Below, piece after piece: positions 52,777 through 62,191 of a stretch of 64,000 bases of DNA. Position 1 is the stretch's first letter; every line of letters starts with the position of its first letter. The position numbers and the translations under genes were made by a program. Location: contig NZ_JAEHFX010000002.1 of assembly GCF_016623615.1 (NCBI RefSeq), forward strand, positions 186,001-250,000, written 5' to 3'. The DNA comes from Adhaeribacter terrigena (lineage in GTDB: Bacteria > Bacteroidota > Bacteroidia > Cytophagales > Hymenobacteraceae). Below the pieces are notes generated by a model. The model ran no database searches. It saw only the letters and a list, made by a program, of their open reading frames with translations, and was not told where the DNA came from.

Positions 52777-55053
52777 ATGGCATTCGATTTAGACATGATC
52801 AAGGCGGTTTACGCCGGCATGGGCGACAAGATCGCAGCGGCACGCACCATAGTAGGTCGTCCGCTTACCATGACTGAGAAAATTTTATACGCGCATTTAT
52901 ACGATGGCAAAGCCACGCAAGCCTTCGAAAGAGGAAATTCTTACGTAGATTTTGCTCCGGACCGCGTTGCCATGCAGGATGCTACTGCCCAGATGGCGCT
53001 TTTGCAGTTCATGCAGGCCGGTAAAGCCAAAGTTGCCGTTCCATCTACTGTTCACTGCGATCACTTAATTCAGGCTAAAATCGGTGCCGAGCAGGATCTT
53101 CAGATCGCAAACACCGAAAACAAAGAAGTTTACGATTTCCTGGCTTCGGTTTCTAACAAATACGGTATCGGTTTCTGGAAACCAGGTGCCGGCATTATTC
53201 ACCAGGTTGTGTTGGAAAATTACGCATTCCCGGGTGGTATGATGATCGGAACCGACTCACACACGCCAAATGCCGGTGGTCTGGGTATGGTTGCCATTGG
53301 TGTTGGCGGTGCCGATGCGGTAGACGTAATGGCCGGTATGGCCTGGGAGCTGAAATTCCCGAAAGTAATTGGCGTGAAACTGACCGGCAAAATGAGCGGC
53401 TGGACTTCTGCCAAAGACGTAATTCTGAAAGTGGCTGGTATCTTAACTGTAAAAGGTGGAACCGGTGCGATCGTTGAATATTTCGGCGAAGGCGCTAACA
53501 ATCTTTCTTGTACCGGTAAAGCTACGATCTGCAACATGGGTGCTGAAATTGGGGCTACTACTTCCCTGTTCGCCTACGACGCTAAAATGAAAGATTATCT
53601 GAACGGAACCGAGCGCGCTGAAATTGCTGCTTTAGCCGATCAGGTAGCCGAACATTTACGTGCCGACGATGAAGTGTATGCCAACCCGGCTTCTTTCTAC
53701 GATCAACTGATTGAGATCGACCTGAATACCCTGGAGCCGCACGTAAACGGCCCGTTCACGCCGGATGCTGCCTGGCCGATTTCTGAATTCGCAGCTGCGG
53801 TTCGTGCCCACGAATGGCCGGCTAAACTGGAAGTAGGTCTGATCGGATCGTGCACCAACTCTTCTTACGAAGACATTACCCGCGCCGCTTCTATTGCCAA
53901 ACAAGCCACCGACAAAGGTTTGACTGTAAATGCTGAATTTACGGTTACGCCGGGTTCTGAGCTGGTTCGTTACACTGTAGAGCGCGATGGTTTACTAGAT
54001 ACATTTGCGGAAATGGGTGGCGTAGTTTTAGCCAACGCCTGCGGTCCGTGCATCGGCCAGTGGGCCCGCCACACCGACGATCCGAAACGCAAAAACTCCA
54101 TCATCACTTCTTTCAACCGGAACTTCGCCAAGCGTAACGACGGTAACCCGAACACGCACGCGTTTGTGGCTTCACCGGAAATTGTAACGGCGTTTGCCAT
54201 TGCCGGCGACCTTACTTTCAACCCGCTTACCGATACGCTGAAAAACAAAAACGGCGAAGACGTAATGCTGGACGAACCACAAGGCGTGGAAATGCCGGTA
54301 AAAGGTTTTGCCGTAGAAGATGCCGGTTTCGTAGCGCCGGCCGCCGACGGCAGCCAGGTAAGCGTGATCGTAGATCCGGCTTCTGACCGCCTGCAATTAC
54401 TGGAAGGTTTTACTCCATGGAACGGCCAGGACCTGACCGGTATGCGTCTGCTTATTAAAGCGCAGGGTAAATGTACCACCGACCATATTTCTATGGCTGG
54501 CCCGTGGTTGAAATACCGTGGTCACCTGGATAATATTTCCAACAACATGCTCATCGGCGCGATCAACGCATTCAACGGTGAAGCAAACAAAGTTAAAAAC
54601 CAGCTGGTAAGCGGCACGCCGCATGCAGAAGTTCCGCAGGTAGCCCGTACTTACAAAGCAGCCGGCATCGGTTCGGTAGTAGTGGGCGACGAAAACTACG
54701 GCGAAGGTTCTTCCAGAGAGCACGCGGCTATGGAGCCTCGTTTCCTGGGCGTTCGTGCCGTTCTGGTAAAATCGTTTGCCCGTATTCACGAAACCAACCT
54801 GAAAAAGCAAGGTATGCTCGCGCTTACGTTTGCCAACAAGGAAGATTACGAAAAGATCCAGGAAGACGACATCATCGACATTGTTGGTTTAACTACTTTC
54901 CAGCCGGGCAAACCGCTGAAAGTTGTTTTGCACCACGCCGATGGCTCATCTGATTCTTTCGATGTGAACCACACCTACAACGAAGGTCAGATCGCCTGGT
55001 TCAAAGCCGGTTCTGCCCTGAACCTGATCCGTTTGCAAAACGCGAAAGCATAA
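52777..55053 (+). CDS. acnA: Aconitate hydratase (mitochondrial-type)
   Basis: TCA-cycle enzyme interconverting citrate and isocitrate, 758 residues. The 4Fe-4S ligands are visible: Cys359 in [12 protein letters not shown], and Cys422 and Cys425 in [11 protein letters not shown]. Other motifs: [24 protein letters not shown]-type start region, [41 protein letters not shown], and in the C-terminal swivel domain [28 protein letters not shown]. Length and motifs fit the eukaryotic-mitochondrial aconitase subgroup common in Bacteroidota. It has its own promoter and terminator. Confidence 0.97.
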   Translation: MAFDLDMIKAVYAGMGDKIAAARTIVGRPLTMTEKILYAHLYDGKATQAFERGNSYVDFAPDRVAMQDATAQMALLQFMQAGKAKVAVPSTVHCDHLIQAKIGAEQDLQIANTENKEVYDFLASVSNKYGIGFWKPGAGIIHQVVLENYAFPGGMMIGTDSHTPNAGGLGMVAIGVGGADAVDVMAGMAWELKFPKVIGVKLTGKMSGWTSAKDVILKVAGILTVKGGTGAIVEYFGEGANNLSCTGKATICNMGAEIGATTSLFAYDAKMKDYLNGTERAEIAALADQVAEHLRADDEVYANPASFYDQLIEIDLNTLEPHVNGPFTPDAAWPISEFAAAVRAHEWPAKLEVGLIGSCTNSSYEDITRAASIAKQATDKGLTVNAEFTVTPGSELVRYTVERDGLLDTFAEMGGVVLANACGPCIGQWARHTDDPKRKNSIITSFNRNFAKRNDGNPNTHAFVASPEIVTAFAIAGDLTFNPLTDTLKNKNGEDVMLDEPQGVEMPVKGFAVEDAGFVAPAADGSQVSVIVDPASDRLQLLEGFTPWNGQDLTGMRLLIKAQGKCTTDHISMAGPWLKYRGHLDNISNNMLIGAINAFNGEANKVKNQLVSGTPHAEVPQVARTYKAAGIGSVVVGDENYGEGSSREHAAMEPRFLGVRAVLVKSFARIHETNLKKQGMLALTFANKEDYEKIQEDDIIDIVGLTTFQPGKPLKVVLHHADGSSDSFDVNHTYNEGQIAWFKAGSALNLIRLQNAKA

Positions 55054-55055
55054 GC

Positions 55056-55085
55056 AAAACGGTATGCTTTTTAACGAAAAAACCT
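55056..55085 (+). repeat. 30-bp AACGSTA element fused to a terminator
   Basis: Box 1 AAAACGGTA, box 2 AAAAACCT, 2 bp after the aconitase stop; box 2 is the 5' arm of the terminator. Confidence 0.82.
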
Positions 55086-55108
55086 GGCTGGAAACGGTCA
55101 GGTTTTTT
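55077..55108 (+). terminator. Aconitase terminator
   Basis: 10-bp stem AAAAAACCTG (55077-55086) and complement (55099-55108), T-run included. Confidence 0.82.
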
Positions 55109-55145
55109 TATTTTAAGGGTTTTTGATTGGAGCGTAATCCATATA

Positions 55146-55175
55146 AAAACGCTATGTTTTTCAATTCAAAAACTC
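55146..55175 (+). repeat. 30-bp AACGSTA element
   Basis: Box 1 AAAACGCTA, box 2 AAAAACTC, exact register. Confidence 0.88.
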
Positions 55176-55196
55176 AGAAGGCATACCATGTCGCCA

Positions 55197-55390
55197 GTTT
55201 AGGCGCAGCCGCAACTTGTGACGGAAATTAAAAGCCGGTTTTTAACTGGCGGAAGCACCAGGCCTCTTCAATACGACTTTTCTCTGGCTAAACCCTACCG
55301 TTTTTATAGATGCTGGTTTATTTGCCCTTCGGGCAAGATCAGTTACAAACTGACCAGAAATTTATCCACAAGTTACGGCTGCGCCTAAAC
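55197..55390. repeat. 194-bp unit with 24-bp inverted ends
   Basis: GTTTAGGCGCAGCCGCAACT begins the left end (55197-55220), and its inverted copy with one change lies at 55367-55390. Further similarity extends inward (TGACGGAAATT versus TGGATAAATTT). The interior has no gene and carries one AACGSTA element. It could be a small mobile unit or a long hairpin. Confidence 0.7.
55275..55304 (-). repeat. 30-bp AACGSTA element
   Basis: Box 1 AAAACGGTA, box 2 GAAAAGTC, located in the middle of the 194-bp inverted-repeat unit. Confidence 0.86.
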
Positions 55391-55439
55391 CTGCGGGATA
55401 TGCGTTTTATTCTGCGATTCTGAAATTCCGGATACAGTA

Positions 55440-55469
55440 TAAACGCTATGCTTTTAGCTGCTAAAACGT
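55440..55469 (+). repeat. 30-bp AACGSTA element
   Basis: Box 1 TAAACGCTA, box 2 TAAAACGT; a variant in exact register. Confidence 0.7.
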
Positions 55470-55484
55470 TGAAAATTTCAATAA

Positions 55485-55514
55485 AAAAGCGCAACCGGTT
55501 CAGGTTGCGCTTTT
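55485..55514. terminator. Subtilase gene terminator
   Basis: 12-bp stem AAAAGCGCAACC (55485-55496) and complement (55503-55514), 25 bp after the stop on the minus strand. Confidence 0.88.
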
Positions 55515-55538
55515 CGTTTAGATCAATTCAGTTAAGTA

Positions 55539-58334
55539 TTACCGGACGATCTGAATTTTCTGAGTCTGCACCATCCCGTTATTCCGCACTCTCAGTACAT
55601 ATAAGCCTGGGGCCAGCTGAGAAACATTTAAAGTAGCTCTGGTTCCGGCTTTTATAGTTTTAAAAGCTACCGATTTTCCAACCATGTTTAGCAGTTCCAG
55701 GTGCGTATTCGTTTTAGAAAATTGCTTTGGCAACTCCAGATGCAGCAGTTCAGATGCCGGGTTCGGATAAACGCTGATCGGCTGGGTTGCCAGGCCTGGT
55801 TTTATGCCCGTATTGGGTTTGGCATAATATTGCAATTGCGCTGCTTGTGCGCTGGCCTGCAGATCGGCCAGGCTATCGCCGGCCAGAATTGCCAGGGCGA
55901 TAATGGCGGTATCAGTTGGTGCTAGGTCTGGTAATTTTGCCCCGATCACGTACGAAACATCATTCCCGAAAGCCAGGGAACCTGCCGTTTTGCGGGCCAC
56001 GCCGCCTGCCAGTGCCTGATATTTTTCGGCGTTGGTAAAGCCGTTCGAAATATCGATGGTGCCGGCCGGCGGCGTGTTAAATTCAAACGCATAAAACGAC
56101 GGTGCGCCGGGGGTAATCAGTTTCATGCCGGCAAAATGGGTGTTTTTGGTGGTGTGGCGTACGTAACCCATTTTGTGCACCGAGTCCCAGGCGGCTACGT
56201 TGCGTGCGGCATCAATAACATCCCAATCGGCATACATGCCGGCGTACAGGTTTTGCAAGGTATCGGTGCCCGGGTTTATTACCTGGTATTCCAGGATCAC
56301 GAATTTATCATTCGGAGCATTTTGCCAGGCCATTCCTTTGTAAAAAACTTTCACGCCTACGTTGTTTACGCGTTGCGGAAAAGAATCCTGCATCATGCCT
56401 TCTGCCATCATGTCGGCCCGGGGCAGCGCATTTACAAAATGCACGTTGTTCAGCGAATAAAAATCGCCGTCCGGGTCGAAAGCCTCATTCCGGACATTGT
56501 CGGAAACCTTGGTAGGAGAGGAGCCGACCATAAAACCGCCTTCGGCCAGCAGGTTCTGTAGTTTATATCGCACGCCTTCACCTTGTTCCGGGTTCATATC
56601 ATTATACCCAATATTGCCGCGGCTGGTAATCGTAACGTCCACTTCATTCACGTCTATGGTTACAAAATCCGGATTCAGGAACATTTCAAAATATTCGGAA
56701 TCTGTAAAAGTGCCATCGGTATATTCGAAACGGATCGCAATTTTTTCGTTTACCGGCGTATTAGCAGCCAGCACAAAACTGAAAGGAATGGCAGTGGTTT
56801 TAGTACTCAACGTGGCCATGGCGCCGGCCGGGAAACTTCCCTGCAAAACCGTTACGTGCGGCGAAGCAGCGCTGACCACAACATTCAGGTTGGCAAGCGG
56901 GGCCAGGTAATTTTTAAAATCTACCGTTAAATACAAGGTATCGCCGGGATGAAGCACACCTTTTTTATTGGGGTTGATCTGAGTGTAGCGTACCGCTTTG
57001 GCATTGGTGGTACTCAGGGCTTTGGCAACATCTAACAGGCCGTGGCCTAATTGTCCGGCCGCACTGGCATTGCCGGGTAAATTGTAAATGCCGGCATTGG
57101 CCGTTGCGCGGATCTGTTCGGCTATTTGCTGGGCGTTAAACTGCGGAAATTTTTTCTTCACCAACGCCGCCGTTCCAGCTACCATCGGGCAGGCATACGA
57201 CGAACCGTTTCCCTGGGCATAGGCGCTGTCGTGGCTGTTGGTAGTGGTAATGATTCCAAATCCGGGCGCCACTACGTCTACTCTATGCCCATAAGTCAGG
57301 CCTTTAACATTCTGCTGGTCGGTGGTGCCTACAGAAATTACATTTTTATAAGAAGCCGGGTAGAAATCGAGTTTGGCGCTGGTGTTTCCGGCAGCAGCTA
57401 CCACCACCCGGTTTTTATTGATCGCAGCATAATTCACCACGTCCTGTTCGTAAAGCGAAGCCGGGTAAAACCCGCCCCACGAAAGGTTGATCACATCGCA
57501 ACCGTGGTCGGCGGCAAAAACAATGGCTTCGTAACCGGCAAAGGTTCCGGTGGCCGTGCTCGGATAAATTTTTAAGGGCAGGAACTTGCTTTTAAAACCA
57601 ACTCCTGCCACGCCCTTGTTATTCTGTGTAATAGCCGAAGCCACACCGGTTACCCCTACACCGTGCCCGTTCAGGTTCGCGGTCGCATCATTGTCGTTAT
57701 CGGCCAGGTCCCAGCCCCGGAAATTGTCTACGTAGCCGTCGTTGTCGTTATCAATCCCATCTACCGGGTCGGCATAATTGTATTTCAGGTTGCCTTGCAG
57801 GTCTTTGTGCGAATACCGGATGCCCGTGTCCAGGATCCCGATCACAATGGCAGTATCGCCTTGTTCAAAATCCCAGCCGCGGTAAGCCCGGATATTTTTT
57901 AAATGGTATTGCGTATTAGCGGCGGTAGAATCGGCGAGCGGGTCGTTGCTCTGGAAAAGCGGCTCCAGAGCATTTAATTTTTCGACATAAGCCAGTACCC
58001 CGGTTTTCAGCAGTATTTTCATAGCGTTTTCCAGCGAAGCATTTTTATCCAGTTTCACTTCGTAGAGCAGCGTCAGATCTACGGCTTCCGGTTTATCAGA
58101 AAGAGTAGCTTTCGGGAATTTCTGATGGAGGCCGCCGGCTTTTATGGTGGCCAGGGCCTGGGTTAAAGCGGGCAACTGAATGGTATTTCCTTTGGCAAAG
58201 GCTTTATATTCGGGCTTCAGCTTGAAAACCAGTTTGCCGGGAATGGATTTAACCGCCGCCGGACTTTGGGCCTGGGCTGTATAATTGCTTAAAAACGGGA
58301 GCAATAACAGTAGTAAAAAGTAAAAACGGTGCAT
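55539..58334 (-). CDS. T9SS-secreted subtilisin-like serine protease (S8)
   Basis: 931 residues: signal peptide (to AQAQ, residue 23), an inhibitor-like propeptide (about 30-125), the catalytic domain, then a beta-rich region and a sorting domain. The catalytic triad is Asp169 (IGILDTGIRYSHKDL), His224 (NGHGVGVTG) and Ser379 (GNGSSYACPMVAG, where GSSYA replaces the usual GTSMA), with oxyanion Asn317 (AAAGNTSA). An Asp/Asn-rich insert DGIDNDNDGYVDN (about 192-205) looks calcium-binding. The C-terminus VYPNPASELLHLEL...GLYVLRVRNNG is a type IX sorting domain, so the enzyme is secreted or surface-bound. A weak AACGSTA match lies at codons 104-113. Confidence 0.93.
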   Translation of the reverse strand: MHRFYFLLLLLLPFLSNYTAQAQSPAAVKSIPGKLVFKLKPEYKAFAKGNTIQLPALTQALATIKAGGLHQKFPKATLSDKPEAVDLTLLYEVKLDKNASLENAMKILLKTGVLAYVEKLNALEPLFQSNDPLADSTAANTQYHLKNIRAYRGWDFEQGDTAIVIGILDTGIRYSHKDLQGNLKYNYADPVDGIDNDNDGYVDNFRGWDLADNDNDATANLNGHGVGVTGVASAITQNNKGVAGVGFKSKFLPLKIYPSTATGTFAGYEAIVFAADHGCDVINLSWGGFYPASLYEQDVVNYAAINKNRVVVAAAGNTSAKLDFYPASYKNVISVGTTDQQNVKGLTYGHRVDVVAPGFGIITTTNSHDSAYAQGNGSSYACPMVAGTAALVKKKFPQFNAQQIAEQIRATANAGIYNLPGNASAAGQLGHGLLDVAKALSTTNAKAVRYTQINPNKKGVLHPGDTLYLTVDFKNYLAPLANLNVVVSAASPHVTVLQGSFPAGAMATLSTKTTAIPFSFVLAANTPVNEKIAIRFEYTDGTFTDSEYFEMFLNPDFVTIDVNEVDVTITSRGNIGYNDMNPEQGEGVRYKLQNLLAEGGFMVGSSPTKVSDNVRNEAFDPDGDFYSLNNVHFVNALPRADMMAEGMMQDSFPQRVNNVGVKVFYKGMAWQNAPNDKFVILEYQVINPGTDTLQNLYAGMYADWDVIDAARNVAAWDSVHKMGYVRHTTKNTHFAGMKLITPGAPSFYAFEFNTPPAGTIDISNGFTNAEKYQALAGGVARKTAGSLAFGNDVSYVIGAKLPDLAPTDTAIIALAILAGDSLADLQASAQAAQLQYYAKPNTGIKPGLATQPISVYPNPASELLHLELPKQFSKTNTHLELLNMVGKSVAFKTIKAGTRATLNVSQLAPGLYVLRVRNNGMVQTQKIQIVR
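58001..58030 (-). repeat. Possible 30-bp AACGSTA element inside the subtilase gene
   Basis: Box 1 AAAACGCTA is exact; box 2 GAAAACCG is weak and the T-tract is missing. In frame it encodes NAMKILLKTG, so chance or protein constraint may explain it. Confidence 0.4.
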
Positions 58335-58530
58335 ATAAACGGAATTGAAAGATCGGTTTGGTAAAAGTTTAATATCAGTTGTATAAATAAAGATCGGTAA
58401 AAATCCGGGAAGAGGTGGTAAGTTTAATACTAATGCCTTAAATTTAGGTTTCAGAATTCCTATTCTGAAGCAAGTTAGTAATTAAATTGCTTAACAACAT
58501 CCGAAATCATTTTTGTCCTTCTATAGCAAC

Positions 58531-60201
58531 ATGACCAACCTGAAAGAAAAACACCAGTCTGCGCTCGATTCGGCCGTGAAGGCTTTGCACGAACGTAAAT
58601 TCTTTACCTTATACCCGGAAAATCCATCGCCGGAAATTTACGGTGAAACTGCCGACAAAGAGGGCCGCGATAAATACAAAACCTACCTGAACAACAATTT
58701 TGCAGAGTTGCTGCAGGAGAATCCGGAGCAATGGGTTGGCCAGGAAGAGTCGCCGTATACCCAGGAAAAGCTGGGCGTAAAATATCCATACTTTTCACCT
58801 GAAACCCTGATCGACCGCGCTGAAAAGGCGTTCCACCAGTGGCGTAAAGTTTCCCCAGCCGACCGGGCTGCCGTTTTGGTAGAATCGCTGGAGCGCCTGA
58901 AAAACCGTTTCTTCGATATTGCTTACGCTACCATGCACACCACCGGCCAGGCGTACATGATGTCTTTCCAGGCATCGGGCCCGCACGCCGCCGACCGCGC
59001 GCTGGAAGCCATTGCGGCCGGTTTCGAAGAGCAAACCCGTTTCCCGAACCAGACCGAGTGGGAAAAACCAATGGGTAAATACAACCTGAAACTGAACAAG
59101 ATCTGGGTAGCCGTTCCGAAAGGAATTTCCCTGGTAATTGGCTGCTCTACGTTTCCGACCTGGAACACCGTGCCGGGCATGTATGCCAGCCTGGTAACCG
59201 GGAACCCGGTGATCATCAAGCCGCACCCGAAAGCGGTTCTGCCAATTGCCATTGTGATTGCGGAAGTGCAGAAAGTGCTGCAGGAAAACGGGTTCGATCC
59301 GAATATCTGCCAGTTAGCCGTAGATGCGGAAGATCATTTAATTACCAAAGACCTGGCCGAAAACCCGAAAGTAAAACTGATCGATTATACCGGCGGAACT
59401 ACCTTTGGTAACTACGTGGAAGGCCTGCCAGGCAAAACGGTTTTCACCGAAAAAGCCGGCGTAAACTCTATCATTCTGGATTCCATGACCGACCTGGATA
59501 AAGTAGCCCAGAACCTGGCTTTCTCCGTGACTTTATATTCAGGCCAGATGTGCACTGCGCCGCAGAACTTCTTCGTGCCGGAAACCGGCGTAGTTGTGAA
59601 CGGCGAAAAAGTGCCTTATGAAACGGTAGCGCAGAAACTTGCCGAAGCCGTAACCGGCCTGGTAAATAACCCGAAAGCCGGTCCGCACGTTTTGGGCGCC
59701 ATTCAGAACGTAGCCACTTCGGACCGGGTGAAAGATATGGCAGCCATGAAAGGTAAAAGTGTGCTCGATTCCTGCCAGATCCAGAACCCGATGTTCCACG
59801 AGGCGCGCACCTGCAGCCCGGTTATTTACGAAGTGAACGCCGAAGACAAGGAAGTGTACAGCAAAGAACTTTTCGGCCCGATCGTGCTGCTGATCAAAAC
59901 CAAAAACACCGACGAAAGCATTAAACTGGCCAAAGAAATGGCCATGGAGCACGGCGCCATTTCCTGCGGCGCTTACACCACCAATCCGGAGATGAAAGAA
60001 AAGATCATGGACGAAATGAGCCTGGCCGGAACCCCGGTGAGCTTCAATTTAACCGGCGGCATTTACGTAAACCAAAATGCCGGTTTCTCCGATTTTCACG
60101 TAACGGGCGGTAACCCGGCCGGTAACGCTTCTTTCACCAATCCTGAATTCGTGATCAAGCGCTTTACCTGGGTAGGTTTCCGGGAGCCGGTTGTAGGCTA
60201 G
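58531..60201 (+). CDS. paaN: PaaN-like aldehyde dehydrogenase family protein
   Basis: 556 residues from the ATG at 58531 (MTNLKEKHQSALDSAVKAL); the TTG at 58513 is in frame but less likely. The protein belongs to the aldehyde dehydrogenase superfamily and resembles the PaaN group: NNNFAELLQENPEQWVGQEESPY at the N-terminal half, ISLVIGCSTFPTWNTVPGMYASLVTGNPVIIKPHPKAV, and the catalytic Cys in LYSGQMCTAPQNFFVP. DFHVTGGNPAGNASF is near the C-terminus. PaaN-type proteins act in ring opening during phenylacetate breakdown, but no other paa gene is present here, so the pathway is uncertain. Its TAG stop lies within an AACGSTA element. Confidence 0.87.
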   Translation: MTNLKEKHQSALDSAVKALHERKFFTLYPENPSPEIYGETADKEGRDKYKTYLNNNFAELLQENPEQWVGQEESPYTQEKLGVKYPYFSPETLIDRAEKAFHQWRKVSPADRAAVLVESLERLKNRFFDIAYATMHTTGQAYMMSFQASGPHAADRALEAIAAGFEEQTRFPNQTEWEKPMGKYNLKLNKIWVAVPKGISLVIGCSTFPTWNTVPGMYASLVTGNPVIIKPHPKAVLPIAIVIAEVQKVLQENGFDPNICQLAVDAEDHLITKDLAENPKVKLIDYTGGTTFGNYVEGLPGKTVFTEKAGVNSIILDSMTDLDKVAQNLAFSVTLYSGQMCTAPQNFFVPETGVVVNGEKVPYETVAQKLAEAVTGLVNNPKAGPHVLGAIQNVATSDRVKDMAAMKGKSVLDSCQIQNPMFHEARTCSPVIYEVNAEDKEVYSKELFGPIVLLIKTKNTDESIKLAKEMAMEHGAISCGAYTTNPEMKEKIMDEMSLAGTPVSFNLTGGIYVNQNAGFSDFHVTGGNPAGNASFTNPEFVIKRFTWVGFREPVVG

Positions 60202-60228
60202 TTTTTTGCCCGAAAACGATACCGTTTT
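60199..60228 (-). repeat. 30-bp AACGSTA element spanning the paaN stop, overlapped by an inverted copy
   Basis: Minus copy: box 1 AAAACGGTA, box 2 AAAAACTA, beginning at the TAG. A plus copy (60213-60242; box 1 AAAACGATA, box 2 AAAAACCG) overlaps because the shared core AAAACGATACCGTTTT is near-palindromic, and it runs into the terminator. Confidence 0.85.
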
Positions 60229-60234
60229 TAACAG

Positions 60235-60268
60235 AAAAACCGCCCCAAAATTCCTCGGGGCGGTTTTT
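60235..60268 (+). terminator. paaN terminator
   Basis: 12-bp stem AAAAACCGCCCC (60235-60246) and complement (60257-60268), followed by a T-run. Confidence 0.92.
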
Positions 60269-60320
60269 TTGTTTGGATTCTATTGATAACAATGGTAAAT
60301 AGAGTTGTAATAATAAACCT

Positions 60321-61007
60321 ATGAAAAGAATCTTGTTTATCACTCTTTGTATGCTTTGCAATTTTAAGGCAATGGCGCAGGTGAAATTTGGATTTGAATT
60401 AAACGCCTATTCTTCAACTTTTAGAAATATTTCTTCCGATTCCATTGTTCCTTGGGGCTATTCCGGAGCAAAAGTTACCCAGTCGCCTGCTAATGCTTTG
60501 GCTCCTGCTTTGATATTGCGAAAGGATGTTGGGAAGAGATTCAGTTTGGAAACGGGTTTAGGATATTGGAGTAATAAATATAAATTAAACCTTCAGGCCT
60601 ATAATAGATGGTACAAGGCTACAGTAGATTCTACTCTCAATATTTCCTTAAAATATATTCAGGTTCCAGTTTTGGTTAATTATGAAATTCCAATGAAAGG
60701 AATTTTAAGTTTCGTTTTTACCGGTGGAATCAATACTAAAATACTCATTCACCAGCAGGATAATTATCAGGATATTATTTTTGAAAAGGTAGGTTTAGGC
60801 TCCTTCAATAAATATAAACGGGTTGTTTTAGCCCCTTCAATTTCTTTTGCAGGAAAATGGCAGTTTAATAATACAAATAGCTTAGAGTTAGGCGTGTTTG
60901 CAACCAGAGATGTTACGCCCTTTACTGGAAAACATTGGGGATTTTACCAAAATCTCTATCCGGCAAGAATTCTGCAAACCGGCATTCAGCTAAAATATTT
61001 CTTATAA
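60321..61007 (+). CDS. Outer-membrane beta-barrel-like protein, unknown function, low GC
   Basis: 228 residues with a signal peptide (MKRILFITLCMLCNFKAMAQ). The rest has the alternating pattern and aromatic girdles of small Bacteroidota barrels of the PorT/OmpW-like type: RFSLETGLGYWSNKYKLNL, LKYIQVPVLVNYEIPMKG, SFVFTGGINTKILIH, and a final strand LQTGIQLKYFL ending in an aromatic residue. No specific role is evident. The composition is noticeably AT-rich compared with the paaN gene upstream. It ends 10 bp before an AACGSTA element joined to a terminator. Confidence 0.75.
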   Translation: MKRILFITLCMLCNFKAMAQVKFGFELNAYSSTFRNISSDSIVPWGYSGAKVTQSPANALAPALILRKDVGKRFSLETGLGYWSNKYKLNLQAYNRWYKATVDSTLNISLKYIQVPVLVNYEIPMKGILSFVFTGGINTKILIHQQDNYQDIIFEKVGLGSFNKYKRVVLAPSISFAGKWQFNNTNSLELGVFATRDVTPFTGKHWGFYQNLYPARILQTGIQLKYFL

Positions 61008-61017
61008 ATTTTGAAGA

Positions 61018-61047
61018 AAAACGGTATCGTTTTTAACAGAAAAACCC
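61018..61047 (+). repeat. 30-bp AACGSTA element fused to a terminator
   Basis: Box 1 AAAACGGTA, box 2 AAAAACCC, 10 bp after the stop; box 2 forms the 5' arm of the hairpin at 61040. Confidence 0.88.
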
Positions 61048-61075
61048 GGCCTTCTTTTCAGAAAGCCGGGTTTTT
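61040..61075. terminator. Terminator between the barrel-protein and coiled-coil genes
   Basis: 11-bp stem AAAAACCCGGC (61040-61050) and complement (61065-61075), T-rich on both sides; the flanking genes converge. Confidence 0.88.
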
Positions 61076-61099
61076 ATTTATCAAGCAACAACAACAATT

Positions 61100-61411
61100 T
61101 TACATCTTCCCACCGGCAATCAAACCGCGCAGGTCTTCGCCCAGGTTATCGATCTTTTTCTTTATTTCATCCCAGGCACTTTGCGTTTTGGTTTCCGGCG
61201 AATCGAGTTTTTCGGCAATTAAGGCGCGTTTGGCTTCCAAAGCTGAAATATGTTCGTGGTAGGTATGGTTCGAGTCTGCAGTGGTGGCATGCACCTTTGC
61301 TTTCAGGGTTTTGATCTTATTGTCGAGTTCTTCCAGGCTTTTCTTAATTTCGGTTTCAGACAAATGGGCCGGAGCACGCATGTTTTCGGGTTTCAGGTTG
61401 TAAGTATCCAT
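61100..61411 (-). CDS. Small coiled-coil protein, stress-type, unknown function
   Basis: 103 residues, strongly helical and charged with heptad-like Leu/Ala spacing: SETEIKKSLEELDNKIKTLK at 18-37, then HEHISALEAKRALIAEKLD around 52-70, and WDEIKKKIDNLGEDLRGLI at the end. It lacks a signal and a membrane segment, so it is cytoplasmic. It resembles the short helical stress-response proteins (sll1863 type) found in Bacteroidota and cyanobacteria, but the match is by general pattern only. It stands alone, with an AACGSTA element 14 bp upstream of its start. Confidence 0.65.
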   Translation of the reverse strand: MDTYNLKPENMRAPAHLSETEIKKSLEELDNKIKTLKAKVHATTADSNHTYHEHISALEAKRALIAEKLDSPETKTQSAWDEIKKKIDNLGEDLRGLIAGGKM

Positions 61412-61424
61412 TGCGGTTGGGGTT

Positions 61425-61454
61425 TAGTTTTTAGCGCCAGAACGATACCGTTTT
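61425..61454 (-). repeat. 30-bp AACGSTA element
   Basis: Box 1 AAAACGGTA, box 2 AAAAACTA, exact register, upstream of the coiled-coil gene. Confidence 0.85.
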
Positions 61455-61611
61455 GGCTTTAAGTTTTTAATACTGCCTTTAGCCCGAAAAAGATTTGCCG
61501 GCCAATAACTAAAATTGTGGTTATTCCAGATTCCAGGCGGCTATATTACCATCATGGCAGTTTTAAAATAGATGCCAGGCCTCTAAAGAGTATTAATTGT
61601 AAAAACAAAAT

Positions 61612-61643
61612 TTTGATAGAGCGGATCGTAAAAGGTATCTTTG
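61612..61643 (+). promoter_or_regulatory. Promoter of the response-regulator gene
   Basis: TTTG at 61612-61615, 20-bp spacer and TATCTTTG at 61636-61643, a perfect match to TTTG-N20-TAnnTTTG. The leader would be about 98 nt. Confidence 0.82.
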
Positions 61644-61747
61644 TGTTTTGTACCAATATTTTATAAATCGGGCCGCATTTCTATATCGTATAAAAATTAT
61701 AAGAAACGGGTTTAGAATTGTTAAGAGATATTGAAAGTAAACGCTAC

Positions 61748-62185
61748 ATGAGCAAAGCAATTAAACCACTGAAATTAATATTACTGGTTGACGACGACGA
61801 TACCACGAATTTTGTGAATACGCGCCTTTTAACCAATATGAATATTGCTGAAGAAATTAAGGCAGTTCGAAACGGCAAAGAAGCGATCGAGTTTTTGAAA
61901 AAAGCTTGCTCCGAAAATCCGGAAGCCGGTTTTGTATGTCCTGATCTGATCTTCCTCGATATTAAAATGCCGGTAATGGATGGTTTTACCTTCCTGGAAA
62001 AATATAAAGAAGAAGGCCTGGATAAAATGGAGCACGTAATTATTATGATGCTTACTTCATCGGCCAGCTTTTATGACCTGGAAAAACTGAAATCGTACGA
62101 TACGGTAAAAAAACACATTTCCAAATCCCTCACCGAAGCTTCGGTAAACGAGATCCTGAAACAGCATTTCGGTCAGAAAGCGTAA
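61748..62185 (+). CDS. Single-domain response regulator (CheY-like)
   Basis: 145 residues from the ATG at 61748; the TTG at 61718 would add ten residues. It is a receiver domain only: acidic cluster LLVDDDDTTNF, phosphoacceptor Asp71 in LIFLDIKMPVMDGF, the Thr/Ser switch IIMMLTSSAS, and the conserved Lys in VKKHISKSLT. The usual KP after the Lys is replaced by KS, a known variant. There is no output domain, so it acts by protein contact. The histidine kinase converging from the right shares the terminator and is a plausible partner. Confidence 0.93.
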   Translation: MSKAIKPLKLILLVDDDDTTNFVNTRLLTNMNIAEEIKAVRNGKEAIEFLKKACSENPEAGFVCPDLIFLDIKMPVMDGFTFLEKYKEEGLDKMEHVIIMMLTSSASFYDLEKLKSYDTVKKHISKSLTEASVNEILKQHFGQKA

Positions 62186-62191
62186 AAAAAA

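Larger units (their letters stand above)
55054..55538. other. 485-bp convergent intergenic region
   Basis: Holds the aconitase terminator, four AACGSTA elements (55056, 55146, 55275, 55440), a 194-bp inverted-repeat unit (55197-55390) and the subtilase terminator. No gene is supported. Confidence 0.8.
61412..61747. other. 336-bp divergent intergenic region
   Basis: Carries an AACGSTA element (61425-61454) near the coiled-coil gene start and a strong plus-strand promoter for the response regulator (61612-61643). The rest is AT-rich with no other feature seen. Confidence 0.7.

Noticed and set aside
58513-58530. TTG start for paaN
   Set aside because: The in-frame ATG 18 bp downstream gives a normal N-terminus for the family.
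61470-61500. Extra AACGSTA copy near 61490
   Set aside because: Only the box 2 half (GCCCGAAAAAGAT) is present; box 1 is missing.
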